From: Bacillota bacterium
GTDB lineage: Bacteria > Bacillota > Clostridia > Lachnospirales > Lachnospiraceae
Length of the DNA stretch: 60,387 nucleotides
Direction of reading: 5' to 3'
Assembly (NCBI GenBank): GCA_023663285.1
Contig: JAMPHT010000014.1
Location: 1-60,387 of the forward strand
The notes beneath the pieces are model-generated. The model saw nothing but the letters and a program-made list of their open reading frames with translations, was not told the origin of the DNA and made no database searches. The translations under genes and the position numbers were made by a program. Below are positions 34,928 to 43,535 of this stretch, piece by piece; position 1 is the stretch's first letter; the number at the start of each line of letters is the position of its first letter.

Positions 34928-35974
34928 TCAAACCGGAATCTTCATTCCGTTCAGGGCCAGCGCCAGGCGCTCTGCGCCGCGACCGTCCGTCAGCCTTTTT
35001 TCACTGCTGTGATACTGCCTGCGCAGAGCTTCATCCGCCGCAAGCTCCCGAAACAGGACGCTCATACGCTCCAGGACGACGTCCCCCTCCCTGTGAAAGG
35101 CTCCCGCAAAACCGGCGATATGATGAGCGGAAATATATTCCGTCAGGGGCTCCTGATTCTCCGCACAGGAAAAACAGATAAAGGGGACCCCCAGAGAAGC
35201 CAGTTCATATATAGTGCTTCCGCCCGCCGTGACGGCAATGTCCGCAGCCGCCATCAGTCCTGCCATATCCGTCACATCACAGTGCAGGTGTATGTTTCCA
35301 TGCTGCTCTTCCATCCTCTTCAACGTCTCATAGTGAGGATTAAAGCGCCCCGCCACCACATGATATTCCAGCTTCTCGTCAAAGAGCGCTTCCAGAAGCC
35401 TGCCGGCAATATTCTCCCAGTCGCCGCCTCCGGCGGTGATCAGTACCGCAGCCGTCTCCTTTCCGGGTTCATATGCCCTGTTCCGAAACTGTTCCCGTAT
35501 AGGCACATAGGCGCTGCCCAACAGAAGCTTCGTCCGGGCGTCATTATAATAACGGTCGTAATCTTTTTGGCAGGCAGTGACATTATAGTTGATGATCCCG
35601 TCTACGGGATATTTCCGCTTTCCCATATCGTCCATCAGTACCACTCTGCCTAAACGCCTGAGTCCTTCCAGATACTCGTCTGTCACGTGATAGCTGTCCA
35701 CCAGGATCGTTGGGCGATCCTGCCCGGCCTCCGCCGGAGCCTTGATGATCCTCTTAAGCACGGGCAGCTCCGACGCCATATCCCGGTAATCCGTTCCCAG
35801 CACAAGCGCCCTGAACCCCTGCTGCCTCACAAGCTCCCCTGCGCTTTGGTCCGCGCACAGAAATGCCACTTCCTTTTCGGATGTCAGCTTCACAAGCTCC
35901 GCTCCAATGGTCATGCAGCGCATAAGGTGGCCTGCGCCTGTTTTTTCATTTCCGTCCGCCCGAATCCAAAACAT
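34928..35974 (-). CDS. pseG: PseG: UDP-6-deoxy-AltdiNAc hydrolase
   Basis: PseG removes UDP from UDP-2,4-diacetamido-2,4,6-trideoxy-beta-L-altropyranose, the fourth step to pseudaminic acid. The protein has 348 residues and a GT-B-like fold. The N-terminal FWIRADGNEKTGAGHLMRC matches the family, including the catalytic His region, and VTAGGSTIYELASLGVP is the C-terminal nucleotide-binding motif. It lies 25 bases after pseI. The last 17 coding bases before the end share a sequence found at the ends of two other genes. Confidence 0.9.
   Translation of the reverse strand: MFWIRADGNEKTGAGHLMRCMTIGAELVKLTSEKEVAFLCADQSAGELVRQQGFRALVLGTDYRDMASELPVLKRIIKAPAEAGQDRPTILVDSYHVTDEYLEGLRRLGRVVLMDDMGKRKYPVDGIINYNVTACQKDYDRYYNDARTKLLLGSAYVPIREQFRNRAYEPGKETAAVLITAGGGDWENIAGRLLEALFDEKLEYHVVAGRFNPHYETLKRMEEQHGNIHLHCDVTDMAGLMAAADIAVTAGGSTIYELASLGVPFICFSCAENQEPLTEYISAHHIAGFAGAFHREGDVVLERMSVLFRELAADEALRRQYHSSEKRLTDGRGAERLALALNGMKIPV
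34937..34953. repeat. 17-nt part of the shared 3'-end repeat
   Basis: AATCTTCATTCCGTTCA is identical to part of the 28-nt repeat at 37757-37784 and 46415-46442. Here it encodes NGMKI near the PseG C-terminus. Confidence 0.6.
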
Positions 35975-35999
35975 ATTTTTCCGTCCTGTCTCCTACATT

Positions 36000-37058
36000 T
36001 TACTCGAAATCCACCAGGTCCCAGCTCATGGGCGTACCCATTGCAGCGTCTCTGGCAATTTTTTTCCCCAGGAGTTCTTCATAATACATGGTGTGAAGCC
36101 CGCAGGCAGGCCGCACGGAACGGAGATTTTCCGGCGTAAATACCTCCCCCGCCTTCATATTCTTTGCCACAAACAGGGAACGGGAATGCTCCCTCTCCCT
36201 GGCCGCCTTTGGCGTAAGGTCATAGGTCACCTTCCCCAGCGCAAGCTCTATCTTTCGGATATTGTCCACCATCTCCCTGAATTCCTCCGGTTCCATGGAG
36301 AAAGCGGAATCCGGACCGCCGTCGGCACGCCGTAAGGTCAGATGCTTCTCCACCACCTTCGCCCCCAGCGCTACCGCGGCTCCCGCCACTGCGCCTCCCA
36401 TGGTATGGTCTGACAATCCCGCAATACACTGAAAGGTTTCCGCCATGGCAGGAATCGTCCGCAGATTCACATCCTCATAGGGGGCGGGATAGGCGGAAGT
36501 ACATTTTAACAGGATCACATCCTCGTTTCCCTCCTCCCGGCAGATCTGCACCGCCAGCTCAATGTCGGACAGACGGGCGATCCCCGTGGCCATGATGACA
36601 GGCTTGCCCAGCCGGGCGATCTTCCGGATCAGGGGAATATCCGTTATCTCAAAGGACGCCACCTTATAGGCCGGTACATTCAGCTCCTCCAGAAAATCCA
36701 CCGCTGTCAGATCAAAGGGGGAAGAAAAACAAACCAGCCCCATTTCCTCCGCAATGGACTTCAACTTCGGCTGCCATTCCCATGGAGTATAGGCAGTTTC
36801 GTAAAGCCTGTGCAGGGTCATGCCGTCCCAAAGCGTCCCCTGGGTGATCTGAAAGCAGGGTGCATCACAGTCCAGCGTAATAGTGTCCGCCGTGTAGGTC
36901 TGAAGCTTCACCGCGTCCGCCCCGGCCTCCTTTGCCGCCTGTATGATCGCTGCCGCCCTGTCAAAATCCATATTGTGATTTGCCGACATCTCTGCAATGA
37001 TAAAGGTGGGGCTGTTCTCACTGATGATATGGTCTCCTATTCTGATCTCCCTGTTCAT
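36000..37058 (-). CDS. pseI: Pseudaminic acid synthase
   Basis: PseI condenses the free 2,4-diacetamido-altrose sugar with phosphoenolpyruvate to give pseudaminic acid. The protein has 352 residues: a NeuB-type TIM barrel, then a SAF/antifreeze-like domain from about 285. The IAEMSANHNMDF motif is typical of PseI; the sialic acid enzyme NeuB usually has a different sequence here. KLQTYTADTITL, ATGIARLSDIE and LSDHTMG also fit. GGAGGTAGAGAA precedes the ATG. It heads an operon containing pseG, a GtrII/GtrB pair and a sugar aminotransferase. Confidence 0.93.
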   Translation of the reverse strand: MNREIRIGDHIISENSPTFIIAEMSANHNMDFDRAAAIIQAAKEAGADAVKLQTYTADTITLDCDAPCFQITQGTLWDGMTLHRLYETAYTPWEWQPKLKSIAEEMGLVCFSSPFDLTAVDFLEELNVPAYKVASFEITDIPLIRKIARLGKPVIMATGIARLSDIELAVQICREEGNEDVILLKCTSAYPAPYEDVNLRTIPAMAETFQCIAGLSDHTMGGAVAGAAVALGAKVVEKHLTLRRADGGPDSAFSMEPEEFREMVDNIRKIELALGKVTYDLTPKAAREREHSRSLFVAKNMKAGEVFTPENLRSVRPACGLHTMYYEELLGKKIARDAAMGTPMSWDLVDFE

Positions 37059-37143
37059 TTCTCTACCTCCTACATACCATGCCTTCCCCTTTATTTATCG
37101 GTTACGCTCTAAAATGCACTTTTGTACATTATTTCTGGATATT

Positions 37144-37173
37144 ACTATAGTTAGCAACATAAAGGACTGTCTA
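37144..37173 (-). promoter_or_regulatory. Candidate promoter for the pseI operon
   Basis: TAGACA (37168-37173), 18 bases, and TATAGT (37144-37149) on the minus strand. It overlaps the toxin-antitoxin 3' hairpin, so the two transcription units are tightly packed. Confidence 0.5.
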
Positions 37174-37187
37174 TTTCCCGACAGCCC
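37164..37187 (-). terminator. Hairpin after the antitoxin gene
   Basis: GGACTGTC pairs with GACAGCCC with one mismatch around TATTTCCC. It lacks a long T-tract, so termination strength is doubtful. Confidence 0.4.
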
Positions 37188-37205
37188 CCTTACATCAAAT
37201 TGCTT

Positions 37206-37394
37206 CTATCCCCAAACCTCTTCATGGGAATATAACTCTCCTCTTTCGATTTCCTGTCTGGCTTCCTGTATAGCCTCCACTTCATCCGGCAATGCCGCAT
37301 CCTCCTCAACAAATTTTAAAAGAATCCGGCAGACTGTATCAATTTCTTTTTCGTTTACCATTTCGACAAGACCACGCAATGTTTCTCTGCTCAT
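37206..37394 (-). CDS. Putative antitoxin of a RelE/ParE-type pair
   Basis: This 62-residue, acidic, mostly helical protein follows the toxin gene after 11 bases and has an AGGAGGTGATTTT ribosome site. Its order (toxin first, antitoxin second) is the reverse of the usual one but known for some RelE-superfamily pairs. The N-terminus (RETLRGLVEMVNEKEID) could form a dimer. The C-terminus (ARQEIERGELYSHEEVWG) looks like the toxin-neutralising tail. The assignment rests on size and context. Confidence 0.72.
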   Translation of the reverse strand: MSRETLRGLVEMVNEKEIDTVCRILLKFVEEDAALPDEVEAIQEARQEIERGELYSHEEVWG

Positions 37395-37405
37395 AAAATC
37401 ACCTC

Positions 37406-37648
37406 CTACAATCCTTTATACGCTTCACCCCTCGGTAAAACAGCATCAATAATGATTGTATCATTTTCTGTCTGATAAATAACCCTATAATCGCCAATCC
37501 TCAACCGATATAAATTTGAGTAACCTTGTAATTTTTTAATATCTCCAAAGGGTATTTTCTCAATTCCCTCTTTTACCCGGTCTTTTACTCTTATATCCAA
37601 AGCCTTGATGTTTTTTCTTGCCCTTTTCGTGTAGATAATATTCTGCAT
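37406..37648 (-). CDS. RelE/ParE-family toxin
   Basis: The protein has 80 residues. NIIYTKRARKNIKALD, IPFGDIKKLQGYSNLYRLRIGDYRVIYQ and a terminal beta strand are classic for the RelE/ParE fold, with the conserved arginines of YRLRIGDYRVIY present. RelE-type toxins cut mRNA on the ribosome, while ParE-type ones block gyrase; sequence alone does not decide. AGAGAGGAAC precedes the ATG. Upstream TTGACG, 17 bases and TAAAGT form a possible promoter with a repeated TTGAC that could be an operator. Confidence 0.85.
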   Translation of the reverse strand: MQNIIYTKRARKNIKALDIRVKDRVKEGIEKIPFGDIKKLQGYSNLYRLRIGDYRVIYQTENDTIIIDAVLPRGEAYKGL

Positions 37649-37734
37649 ACTATGTTCCTCTCTTCAGTAATTATACTTTAGCATGTCAATATATCTACGT
37701 CAAACAATATTTAAAGAATCCACAGTGGTTTTTA

Positions 37735-38433
37735 CTATGCGGGCGTTTTGGGACCGCTTAGAAAATCTTCATTCCGTTCACACTTCTCCAGGGAGCGGAC
37801 AGTGTACTCCGCCTCCCCGCCCGGCTCCGCCTCAAGCCCCATATACATTCCTTTTTCCCGGATGATGCGGACCGTTTTCATTCCCAGCGCCTTTGCCCCT
37901 ATAAAGTCCTTTAGGGGGTTGTCCCCCACATAGACCGCCTGATTGGGAGCACAGTCCAAGGCCCGGAGACATTTCTCATAAACTGCCGTCTGCGGCTTAC
38001 AGAGTCCGAAATCATCTGTGACGATCACACTGTCCAGCCTGTCCTCCAGCCCCAGTGCCTTTATTTTCTCATGCTGTACCTGGCTGCATCCGTCCGTGAT
38101 CAGACCCGTTTTCACGCCTCTGTCCTTCAGGCTTTGCAGCAGCCGCTCCCCATCCGGATACAGCCGCAGTATGGGTTTGGTGCTGCGGTACGCCTGTACA
38201 AGCTCGCTTACGGGGACCCCGATCCCAAGCTCCTCACAGAGTATGTCAAACACTTTCCCCCGTCCATGTTCCTCTGTCAGCTCCAGCATCCGCCGATAAA
38301 ACGCTTCTTTCCTGTCCGGCATCCCAAGCCTGTCTGCAAGATAAGCCGCCGTGTTTTCAAATGCCTGCCTCACATATTCCCATTCGTCATACAGCGTGTC
38401 ATCCAGATCAAATAGGACCGCCCTGATTTCCAT
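37735..38433 (-). CDS. HAD-superfamily hydrolase
   Basis: This cytosolic HAD protein has 232 residues. The nucleophile motif is AVLFDLDDTLYDE, motif II is GLITDGCS, motif III includes HEKIKAL, and motif IV is VYVGDNPLKDFIGAKALG. A helical cap lies between the first two. It is likely a small phosphatase, perhaps acting on a sugar phosphate. It is the last gene of the exporter-pseF-ATP-grasp operon. Its last 16 codons run in a different frame through a 28-nt sequence that ends pseH in another frame. Confidence 0.85.
   Translation of the reverse strand: MEIRAVLFDLDDTLYDEWEYVRQAFENTAAYLADRLGMPDRKEAFYRRMLELTEEHGRGKVFDILCEELGIGVPVSELVQAYRSTKPILRLYPDGERLLQSLKDRGVKTGLITDGCSQVQHEKIKALGLEDRLDSVIVTDDFGLCKPQTAVYEKCLRALDCAPNQAVYVGDNPLKDFIGAKALGMKTVRIIREKGMYMGLEAEPGGEAEYTVRSLEKCERNEDFLSGPKTPA
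37757..37784. repeat. 28-nt repeat at the HAD gene 3' end
   Basis: The 28 bases are identical to 46415-46442 (end of pseH) and share 17 bases with 34937-34953 (end of pseG). In pseH they read SVNGMKIF-stop; here the HAD frame reads through to FLSGPKTPA. Confidence 0.75.
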
Positions 38434-38447
38434 CCTTATACCCCTCT

Positions 38448-39440
38448 TTAAGCGTACCAGTCGATCTCCTGTCCATCCGCCGTCTCATATACCGCCTGCT
38501 CATACCGAAGCATGGTCAGCTCCGAGAAATCTCCCAGATATTCCTCCTCTGTCCTCACGCCCCATCGCTTTCCGCCGCACATTTCTCCAAGAGCCTTCCC
38601 ATAGTCCGCCCCCGCCGCAAAGGATAGGGGCACACCCCCGCCAAATCTGGGGTTGATCTCAATAAAGGAAATTTTTTCTTCATCCGATCCACCGGATAAA
38701 AAGCACTGTACGGTCAGCGGTCCCGCAACGCTGCCCTCCCGGTTCAACGCCTCCAGCAGCCTCTTTGTCTCCCGGACCAGGATCCCCCGCTTCGCCGTTC
38801 TGCTCTTTACCACCTCGCCGGATCGGACCTCCAGCCTGATCCGGGGCACGATATACACCGGAGTCCCCCCCTCGTCACACAGAACATCTATGGTATACTC
38901 CGTTCCGACGGCGCAGTCCTGTATCAGAGGCTTGTCCACATAACGGCAGAAAAAGTCCAACTGCTCCCTGTTCTCCGCCTGAAATACCCCCCTGCTCCCC
39001 ATTCCGTCAAAGGGTTTTACGATCAGGGGATACCTTCCCGCCGCCTCCGCCTGATCCCGACTGTATACCCTTGGAGCAGGAATATCGTATTTCTCAAAAA
39101 AAGCCGCCGTCCTTCTCTTGTCATTACAGACGTCGATGACCTGCTCTCCCGACAGCGCCAGATGCACCCCCAGCTCTTCAAACTGCCCTCTTGCCTTATT
39201 TAAGACCGGAAATTCCCCCTCATACAGCGGAATCAGCATATCGATCTGCTCTCTTTCGCATATGGCAAGCAGGGCGCTGACGTAACCCGCCTCGTCGCAT
39301 CGCGGCGCCTGATAAAACCCATCCGTGAAATACCTTGCGGCATTCCGGCCGGAGGCGTCCGCCCCCACCACCCGAAAGGTATTCTTCAGATGTTCGATCA
39401 GCTGTATCCTTTTCCCGATTGAAGTAAGCAGCAGGTTCAT
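38448..39440 (-). CDS. ATP-grasp ligase, carbamoyl-phosphate-synthase-like
   Basis: The protein has 330 residues. An N-terminal Rossmann-like domain (LLLTSIGKRIQL, VVGADAS) precedes the ATP-grasp fold with YPLIVKPFDGMGSRGVF and the metal-binding EINPRFGGG. These enzymes join a carboxylate to an amine or thiol. It overlaps pseF by four bases (ATGA), so they are translated together. It might add an amino acid or acyl group to a sugar, for example to a pseudaminic acid derivative, but the substrate cannot be inferred. GGAGAGGAA precedes the ATG. Confidence 0.87.
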   Translation of the reverse strand: MNLLLTSIGKRIQLIEHLKNTFRVVGADASGRNAARYFTDGFYQAPRCDEAGYVSALLAICEREQIDMLIPLYEGEFPVLNKARGQFEELGVHLALSGEQVIDVCNDKRRTAAFFEKYDIPAPRVYSRDQAEAAGRYPLIVKPFDGMGSRGVFQAENREQLDFFCRYVDKPLIQDCAVGTEYTIDVLCDEGGTPVYIVPRIRLEVRSGEVVKSRTAKRGILVRETKRLLEALNREGSVAGPLTVQCFLSGGSDEEKISFIEINPRFGGGVPLSFAAGADYGKALGEMCGGKRWGVRTEEEYLGDFSELTMLRYEQAVYETADGQEIDWYA

Positions 39441-40126
39441 TTCTGTGTTCCTCTCCGATACTTTATCTCCGCGATCTCCCAGTCGGCTTCATTGTCGATA
39501 TCCTGCACCTCCAGCTCGGAGACCACAAAGGGCAGGATATTACCTACCATCAGCCTTTTGTTCTTCAAGAATCCTGAAGTGCGGAACACATAAAACTGCC
39601 CTGCGTCATGGTAGTGGGGCTCCAGGTCCTGGGAACGGCTGTCCAGATATTCCGGATATTCAAACACCAGCCTGCCATCCCGGACGATCATGGCGCGCTG
39701 GGGAGGATAGGAGAACTGCACCACGGGGATCAGGGTGTCCGCGTCACTCTCCAACAGCTTCTCCGCCGCTGATTTAAGCTTTTCTCCGCTGACAAAGGGG
39801 GCCGTCGGGTAGATGCAGCAGGCCAGGTCAAAGGTCTCTCCCCTTTTTTTATATTCCGCCAGCACCTCCAGCAGCACATCATTGGTAGTGGCAAAGTCTC
39901 CGGCGGTATCCCCGCTGCGGAAAAATGGGACCTCCGCCCCGTATTTCTCCGCTATCTCCGCGATCTCCGCATCCTCCGTGGATACCATCACTCTGTCAAA
40001 CAACCCGCTTTTCAATGCCGCTTCTATAGAATACGCCAAAATAGGCTTTCCGCAGAATTCCTTTATGTTTTTTCTGGGAATGCGCTTGCTGCCTCCCCTG
40101 GCCGTAATGATCGCTATCGCCCTCAT
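39437..40126 (-). CDS. pseF: Pseudaminic acid cytidylyltransferase
   Basis: PseF activates pseudaminic acid with CTP to give CMP-Pse. The protein has 229 residues. It begins AIAIITARGGSKRIPRKNIK, the nucleotide-binding loop of CMP-sugar synthetases, and has MVSTEDAEIAEIA, CIYPTAPFV and FSYPPQRAMI, which fit PseF better than NeuA. The start at 40126 overlaps the exporter stop as ATGA; an upstream in-frame ATG at 40150 is less likely. It completes the pathway whose other steps are encoded elsewhere in this window. Confidence 0.92.
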   Translation of the reverse strand: MRAIAIITARGGSKRIPRKNIKEFCGKPILAYSIEAALKSGLFDRVMVSTEDAEIAEIAEKYGAEVPFFRSGDTAGDFATTNDVLLEVLAEYKKRGETFDLACCIYPTAPFVSGEKLKSAAEKLLESDADTLIPVVQFSYPPQRAMIVRDGRLVFEYPEYLDSRSQDLEPHYHDAGQFYVFRTSGFLKNKRLMVGNILPFVVSELEVQDIDNEADWEIAEIKYRRGTQK

Positions 40127-41874
40127 CCCGCAGAATTCCTCTCTTCCCATATTTTTCCGTCCTGTACACGATACACAATATCACATTTTTCAATGGTCTG
40201 CAATCTGTGGGCAATGATGATCAACGTCTTTCTGCCCTGCAGCAGATTGATGGAGTCCATGATCGCCTTTTCCGTATCGTTGTCCAGACTGGACGTGGCC
40301 TCGTCCAGCACAAGCACCTCCGGATCGTGATACAACGCCCTGGCTATACTGATGCGCTGCCTCTGTCCGCCGGAAAGCCGTATCCCCCGCTCCCCCACCA
40401 CCGTGTCCAGCCCATCCGGCAGGGAACGGATAAACTCGTCCAGCTGCGCCTCCTTTAAGACCGCCCAGACTCTATCCTCGCTTATCTTCTCATCCGCTAT
40501 GCCAAACGCCACATTGCGGCGGATCGTATCGTCCAACATAAATATCATCTGGGGGATATAGCCGATATTTTTCAGCCAGCGCCTGTAATTGCTCCTGATG
40601 TCCACACCGTCGGCGCAGATGGTCCCCTCCCGCACATCCAGCAGGCCCAGCAGGATATCCGCCAGAGTGCTCTTGCCTGCGCCGGTGGTACCCACGATCC
40701 CCACAGACGCCCCAACGGGGATCACCATATCCGCATGACTAAAGATCAGCTTGTCCGTATTGGGATAGGCATAAGTGATATTTTTCAGCTCTATGCTCCT
40801 TTGCACCGGCAGCCGTTCCTCTTCCTCCGTGGCAAAGGACATATCCACCTTTTCACCGGCGATCTCATCCTGCAGATTATCGCTGACTCCCATAAAGAAG
40901 GGCTCGAAATAGGCGATGGAGGTAAGCTGATTATTGATGCGGTTCACACTGGGCAGCAGCACAAAGGCTGCAGCCGCCAGGGTGGTCAGCACCCCCAGCA
41001 TATTCTCTGTGGACGTTCCCGTGACCACAAGAAAGATCATATAACCCACCATAGCCCCCACGCAGGCCGTCTCCATCAGCAGCTTGGGAGTGGCGTTATA
41101 GAGAGAATACTTCCGGACTGCATTGACATAGCCCTTTCCGCACTTCTTGTATTCCTCCACAAAGTACCGTTCCCTGCCGCCCACCTTGATCTCCTTGATG
41201 CCCTGCACCGTCTGGGAGATCCATTTGAACAGCCCGCTGTAATAGTCCTGATTATCCTTGCCCGCCTTATACATAATGGGTTTCATCACACATTTCACCA
41301 GCACCATCAAAATCACCAGGACCCCTCCCAGCAACAGGGTCATGGTTCCGTTGGTCAGGAAACAGTATGTGATGACAAACAGGGACATGACGCCGTCAGA
41401 CACAAGGGTCAGCAGCGCCAGGATCAGGGCATACATATTATTGACATCCGAGGTGATGCTTCTCTGCACCACCGCCGTGTCCGCATTCAGGAAAAACTCA
41501 TAGCCTCTCCGCATATAATTGCGCATCATGCGCTCGGAGGTGCGGAACTGATTAGTGTATACAAAATGGAGCGTCAGCTTCTGCTGTAAAAACAGGAACA
41601 GGTTCTTCACCGCAAACACCAGTATCAGCAATACCATCACCGCCACCGAAAAGCTCCGGTAATCGGTGAAGCCTAAGAAATCATACAGCCGTGCCACCAT
41701 ACGGTTGCTTTCCAGGGCGTCCGAATCGACCGCCACATTCACCACGTTCACCAGCATTCCTACGCCTGCGGTCTGCAGAAACGCGCTGACGATCATCATA
41801 AACACCAGCCCCGTCATGGCTGTCTTTTGCCTTTTATCCAGCAGAACATTCAGCTTTTTTAAAATCTTCTTCAT
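40123..41874 (-). CDS. ABC exporter (fused permease-ATPase), flippase-like
   Basis: This protein of 583 residues has an N-terminal six-helix membrane domain and a C-terminal ATPase: Walker A GTTGAGKST, signature LSGGQRQRIS, Walker B VLVLDEATSSLD, and IIAHRLQT. The form resembles PglK-like lipid-linked oligosaccharide flippases as well as general type I exporters. Its coupling to pseF suggests it flips a glycan containing pseudaminic acid, which is inference. The start at 41874 follows GAGGATGGGAA. Confidence 0.85.
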   Translation of the reverse strand: MKKILKKLNVLLDKRQKTAMTGLVFMMIVSAFLQTAGVGMLVNVVNVAVDSDALESNRMVARLYDFLGFTDYRSFSVAVMVLLILVFAVKNLFLFLQQKLTLHFVYTNQFRTSERMMRNYMRRGYEFFLNADTAVVQRSITSDVNNMYALILALLTLVSDGVMSLFVITYCFLTNGTMTLLLGGVLVILMVLVKCVMKPIMYKAGKDNQDYYSGLFKWISQTVQGIKEIKVGGRERYFVEEYKKCGKGYVNAVRKYSLYNATPKLLMETACVGAMVGYMIFLVVTGTSTENMLGVLTTLAAAAFVLLPSVNRINNQLTSIAYFEPFFMGVSDNLQDEIAGEKVDMSFATEEEERLPVQRSIELKNITYAYPNTDKLIFSHADMVIPVGASVGIVGTTGAGKSTLADILLGLLDVREGTICADGVDIRSNYRRWLKNIGYIPQMIFMLDDTIRRNVAFGIADEKISEDRVWAVLKEAQLDEFIRSLPDGLDTVVGERGIRLSGGQRQRISIARALYHDPEVLVLDEATSSLDNDTEKAIMDSINLLQGRKTLIIIAHRLQTIEKCDIVYRVQDGKIWEERNSAG

Positions 41875-41921
41875 TTCCCATCCTCTTGCCGGCGCCCTTG
41901 GCTCGATCCGCCAGCCATACC

Positions 41922-41950
41922 ATTGTAGCACATTTTCTTCCCTGAGTAAA
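41922..41950 (-). promoter_or_regulatory. Promoter for exporter-pseF operon
   Basis: TTTACT (41945-41950), 17 bases, and TACAAT (41922-41927) on the minus strand. Confidence 0.65.
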
Positions 41951-41978
41951 ATAGCAGATTCCATTTTTACTCCGATTC

Positions 41979-41987
41979 TGATATAAT
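41979..41987 (+). promoter_or_regulatory. Extended -10 promoter for SGNH hydrolase gene
   Basis: TGATATAAT on the plus strand, 28 bases before the ATG, with AAGGAGGT between them. It is divergent from the exporter promoter. Confidence 0.6.
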
Positions 41988-42014
41988 GAGCATTACAAGG
42001 AGGTTTGGTCTGTC

Positions 42015-43535
42015 ATGAACACCAGGACAAAAGGAAAAGCCGTGACCGGATTAGTAATTTTGATTATTCTCTGCATTGCAGCAGGCGCTTTTCTCCTGTG
42101 GCGGCACCGGATCGTGACGCCGCCAATCGACCTTAGGCATATCGGTTCTGCGAAGCAAAGTCTGCTTTCCCATTCCCCGCAATCCGTCAACATCCGCAAT
42201 GCGGCGAAATACCGACATTCCCGCTCCGCCGCCGTCCTGCAGAACACCCCCCGGCAAAATGATTTCTTTAGTATCTTATTAAATACCTATGATACTGTGT
42301 TCCTTTCCACGTATCCCATTAAATCCTTCAGCGAAGCCGATTATCAATACTTCCGCGCCATGACTGTGTTAAAAACGGACTATCTGCTGCCTGACTTTTC
42401 TTCTCTGGAATACTATATGAAAAATATCGCCAGATCCGGCAATACCGTTTCCACCGTATATCTGGGCATTCGTCCGGACAAGATCACCGCAGAAGAGATA
42501 GCTGTGCTGGCGGCTGCCTGGCCGGAACTGGCCTTTGAAGTGATACTTGCCTGCCCCTCCGTCGAATACTGGCGTGGGTTATCCGATTCAGAATATGAAC
42601 GGATCCTGACTGCATACTGTGACTTTCTTGCCGACGCCGATACGATTGCCGGTACTCACACCTATTTTTTCTCTGCGGAGGAATGGCTGATCTCCAATCC
42701 CCTGCTCTACACGGATAAGTGGAGCCTGACCGCAGACGCAGCTAAATTTGTCATGACCCACAGCGACAGTTTCCATGATTATCAGGTCACCACGGAAAAT
42801 GCCGCCCTGCTCTCTTCCGCCCTGCGTCGGCTCACAGCTGTCCAGCGCACTGAGCCCACTGTCTATCCGGATCTGAGCAATACCGCAATTGTTTTCTTTG
42901 GCGACAGCGTTATCGGGAATTATCTGGATGGTATGTCCATTCCCGGTTTCGTACAGGGGTTTACAAATGCCACTGTCTATAACTGCGGTTACGGAGGCAA
43001 TCCGGCCGCTATGAATGATAAGACGATCATCACGCTTCCCGGAATCGCAGCCGCCTTTGTGGCTCAGGACTTATCCGTTCTTCCCAAGGATGCACAGGTC
43101 TACGCCGGCATTTCCCAATATATCGCCAGCCCGCCCCAGACCGAAAAGCTTTGCTTTGTGATCAGTTATGGACTAAATGATTATTTTAACGGACAGCCCC
43201 TGTATTCCGAGGACCCCGATGATATCACCACATATTATGGCGCTATCCGTACCGCCGTCTGCTGTCTCAAAGAAAACTATGCAGATGCGCAGATATTTCT
43301 CTGCACTCCAACATATACTGCCCAGACCGGCGGGAGCAAAGACTTAAGCCAGGAGGATTATGTAAATTGCGTGATCAAATTAGCCCATGAGCTGGATGTA
43401 GCTGTAATTGACAACTACCGATTTCTTGGAATCGACGAAACAAATTACAAAACCTATTTGGTAGACATGGTACATCCCAACGAAGAAGCACGTTTTATGT
43501 TCGCGCAAAAAATCATTGACGCAGTTTGTAAATGA
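42015..43535 (+). CDS. Membrane-anchored SGNH/GDSL hydrolase
   Basis: This 506-residue protein has one N-terminal membrane anchor (about 12-33), an unassigned domain of about 230 residues, and a C-terminal SGNH domain from about 293. The full catalytic set is visible: FFGDSVIGNY (Ser), NCGYGG (Gly), ISYGLNDYF (Asn) and DMVHPNEE (Asp, His). Outside-facing SGNH enzymes commonly add or remove acetyl groups on glycans, so this is a candidate O-acetyl-modifying enzyme. It stands alone on the plus strand, and its 3' end overlaps the minus-strand GT-C gene by 23 bases. Confidence 0.82.
   Translation: MNTRTKGKAVTGLVILIILCIAAGAFLLWRHRIVTPPIDLRHIGSAKQSLLSHSPQSVNIRNAAKYRHSRSAAVLQNTPRQNDFFSILLNTYDTVFLSTYPIKSFSEADYQYFRAMTVLKTDYLLPDFSSLEYYMKNIARSGNTVSTVYLGIRPDKITAEEIAVLAAAWPELAFEVILACPSVEYWRGLSDSEYERILTAYCDFLADADTIAGTHTYFFSAEEWLISNPLLYTDKWSLTADAAKFVMTHSDSFHDYQVTTENAALLSSALRRLTAVQRTEPTVYPDLSNTAIVFFGDSVIGNYLDGMSIPGFVQGFTNATVYNCGYGGNPAAMNDKTIITLPGIAAAFVAQDLSVLPKDAQVYAGISQYIASPPQTEKLCFVISYGLNDYFNGQPLYSEDPDDITTYYGAIRTAVCCLKENYADAQIFLCTPTYTAQTGGSKDLSQEDYVNCVIKLAHELDVAVIDNYRFLGIDETNYKTYLVDMVHPNEEARFMFAQKIIDAVCK

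Noticed and set aside
36000-37058. NeuB (sialic acid synthase) or legionaminic acid synthase
   Set aside because: AEMSANHN and the co-occurring PseC, PseG, PseH and PseF fit PseI better.
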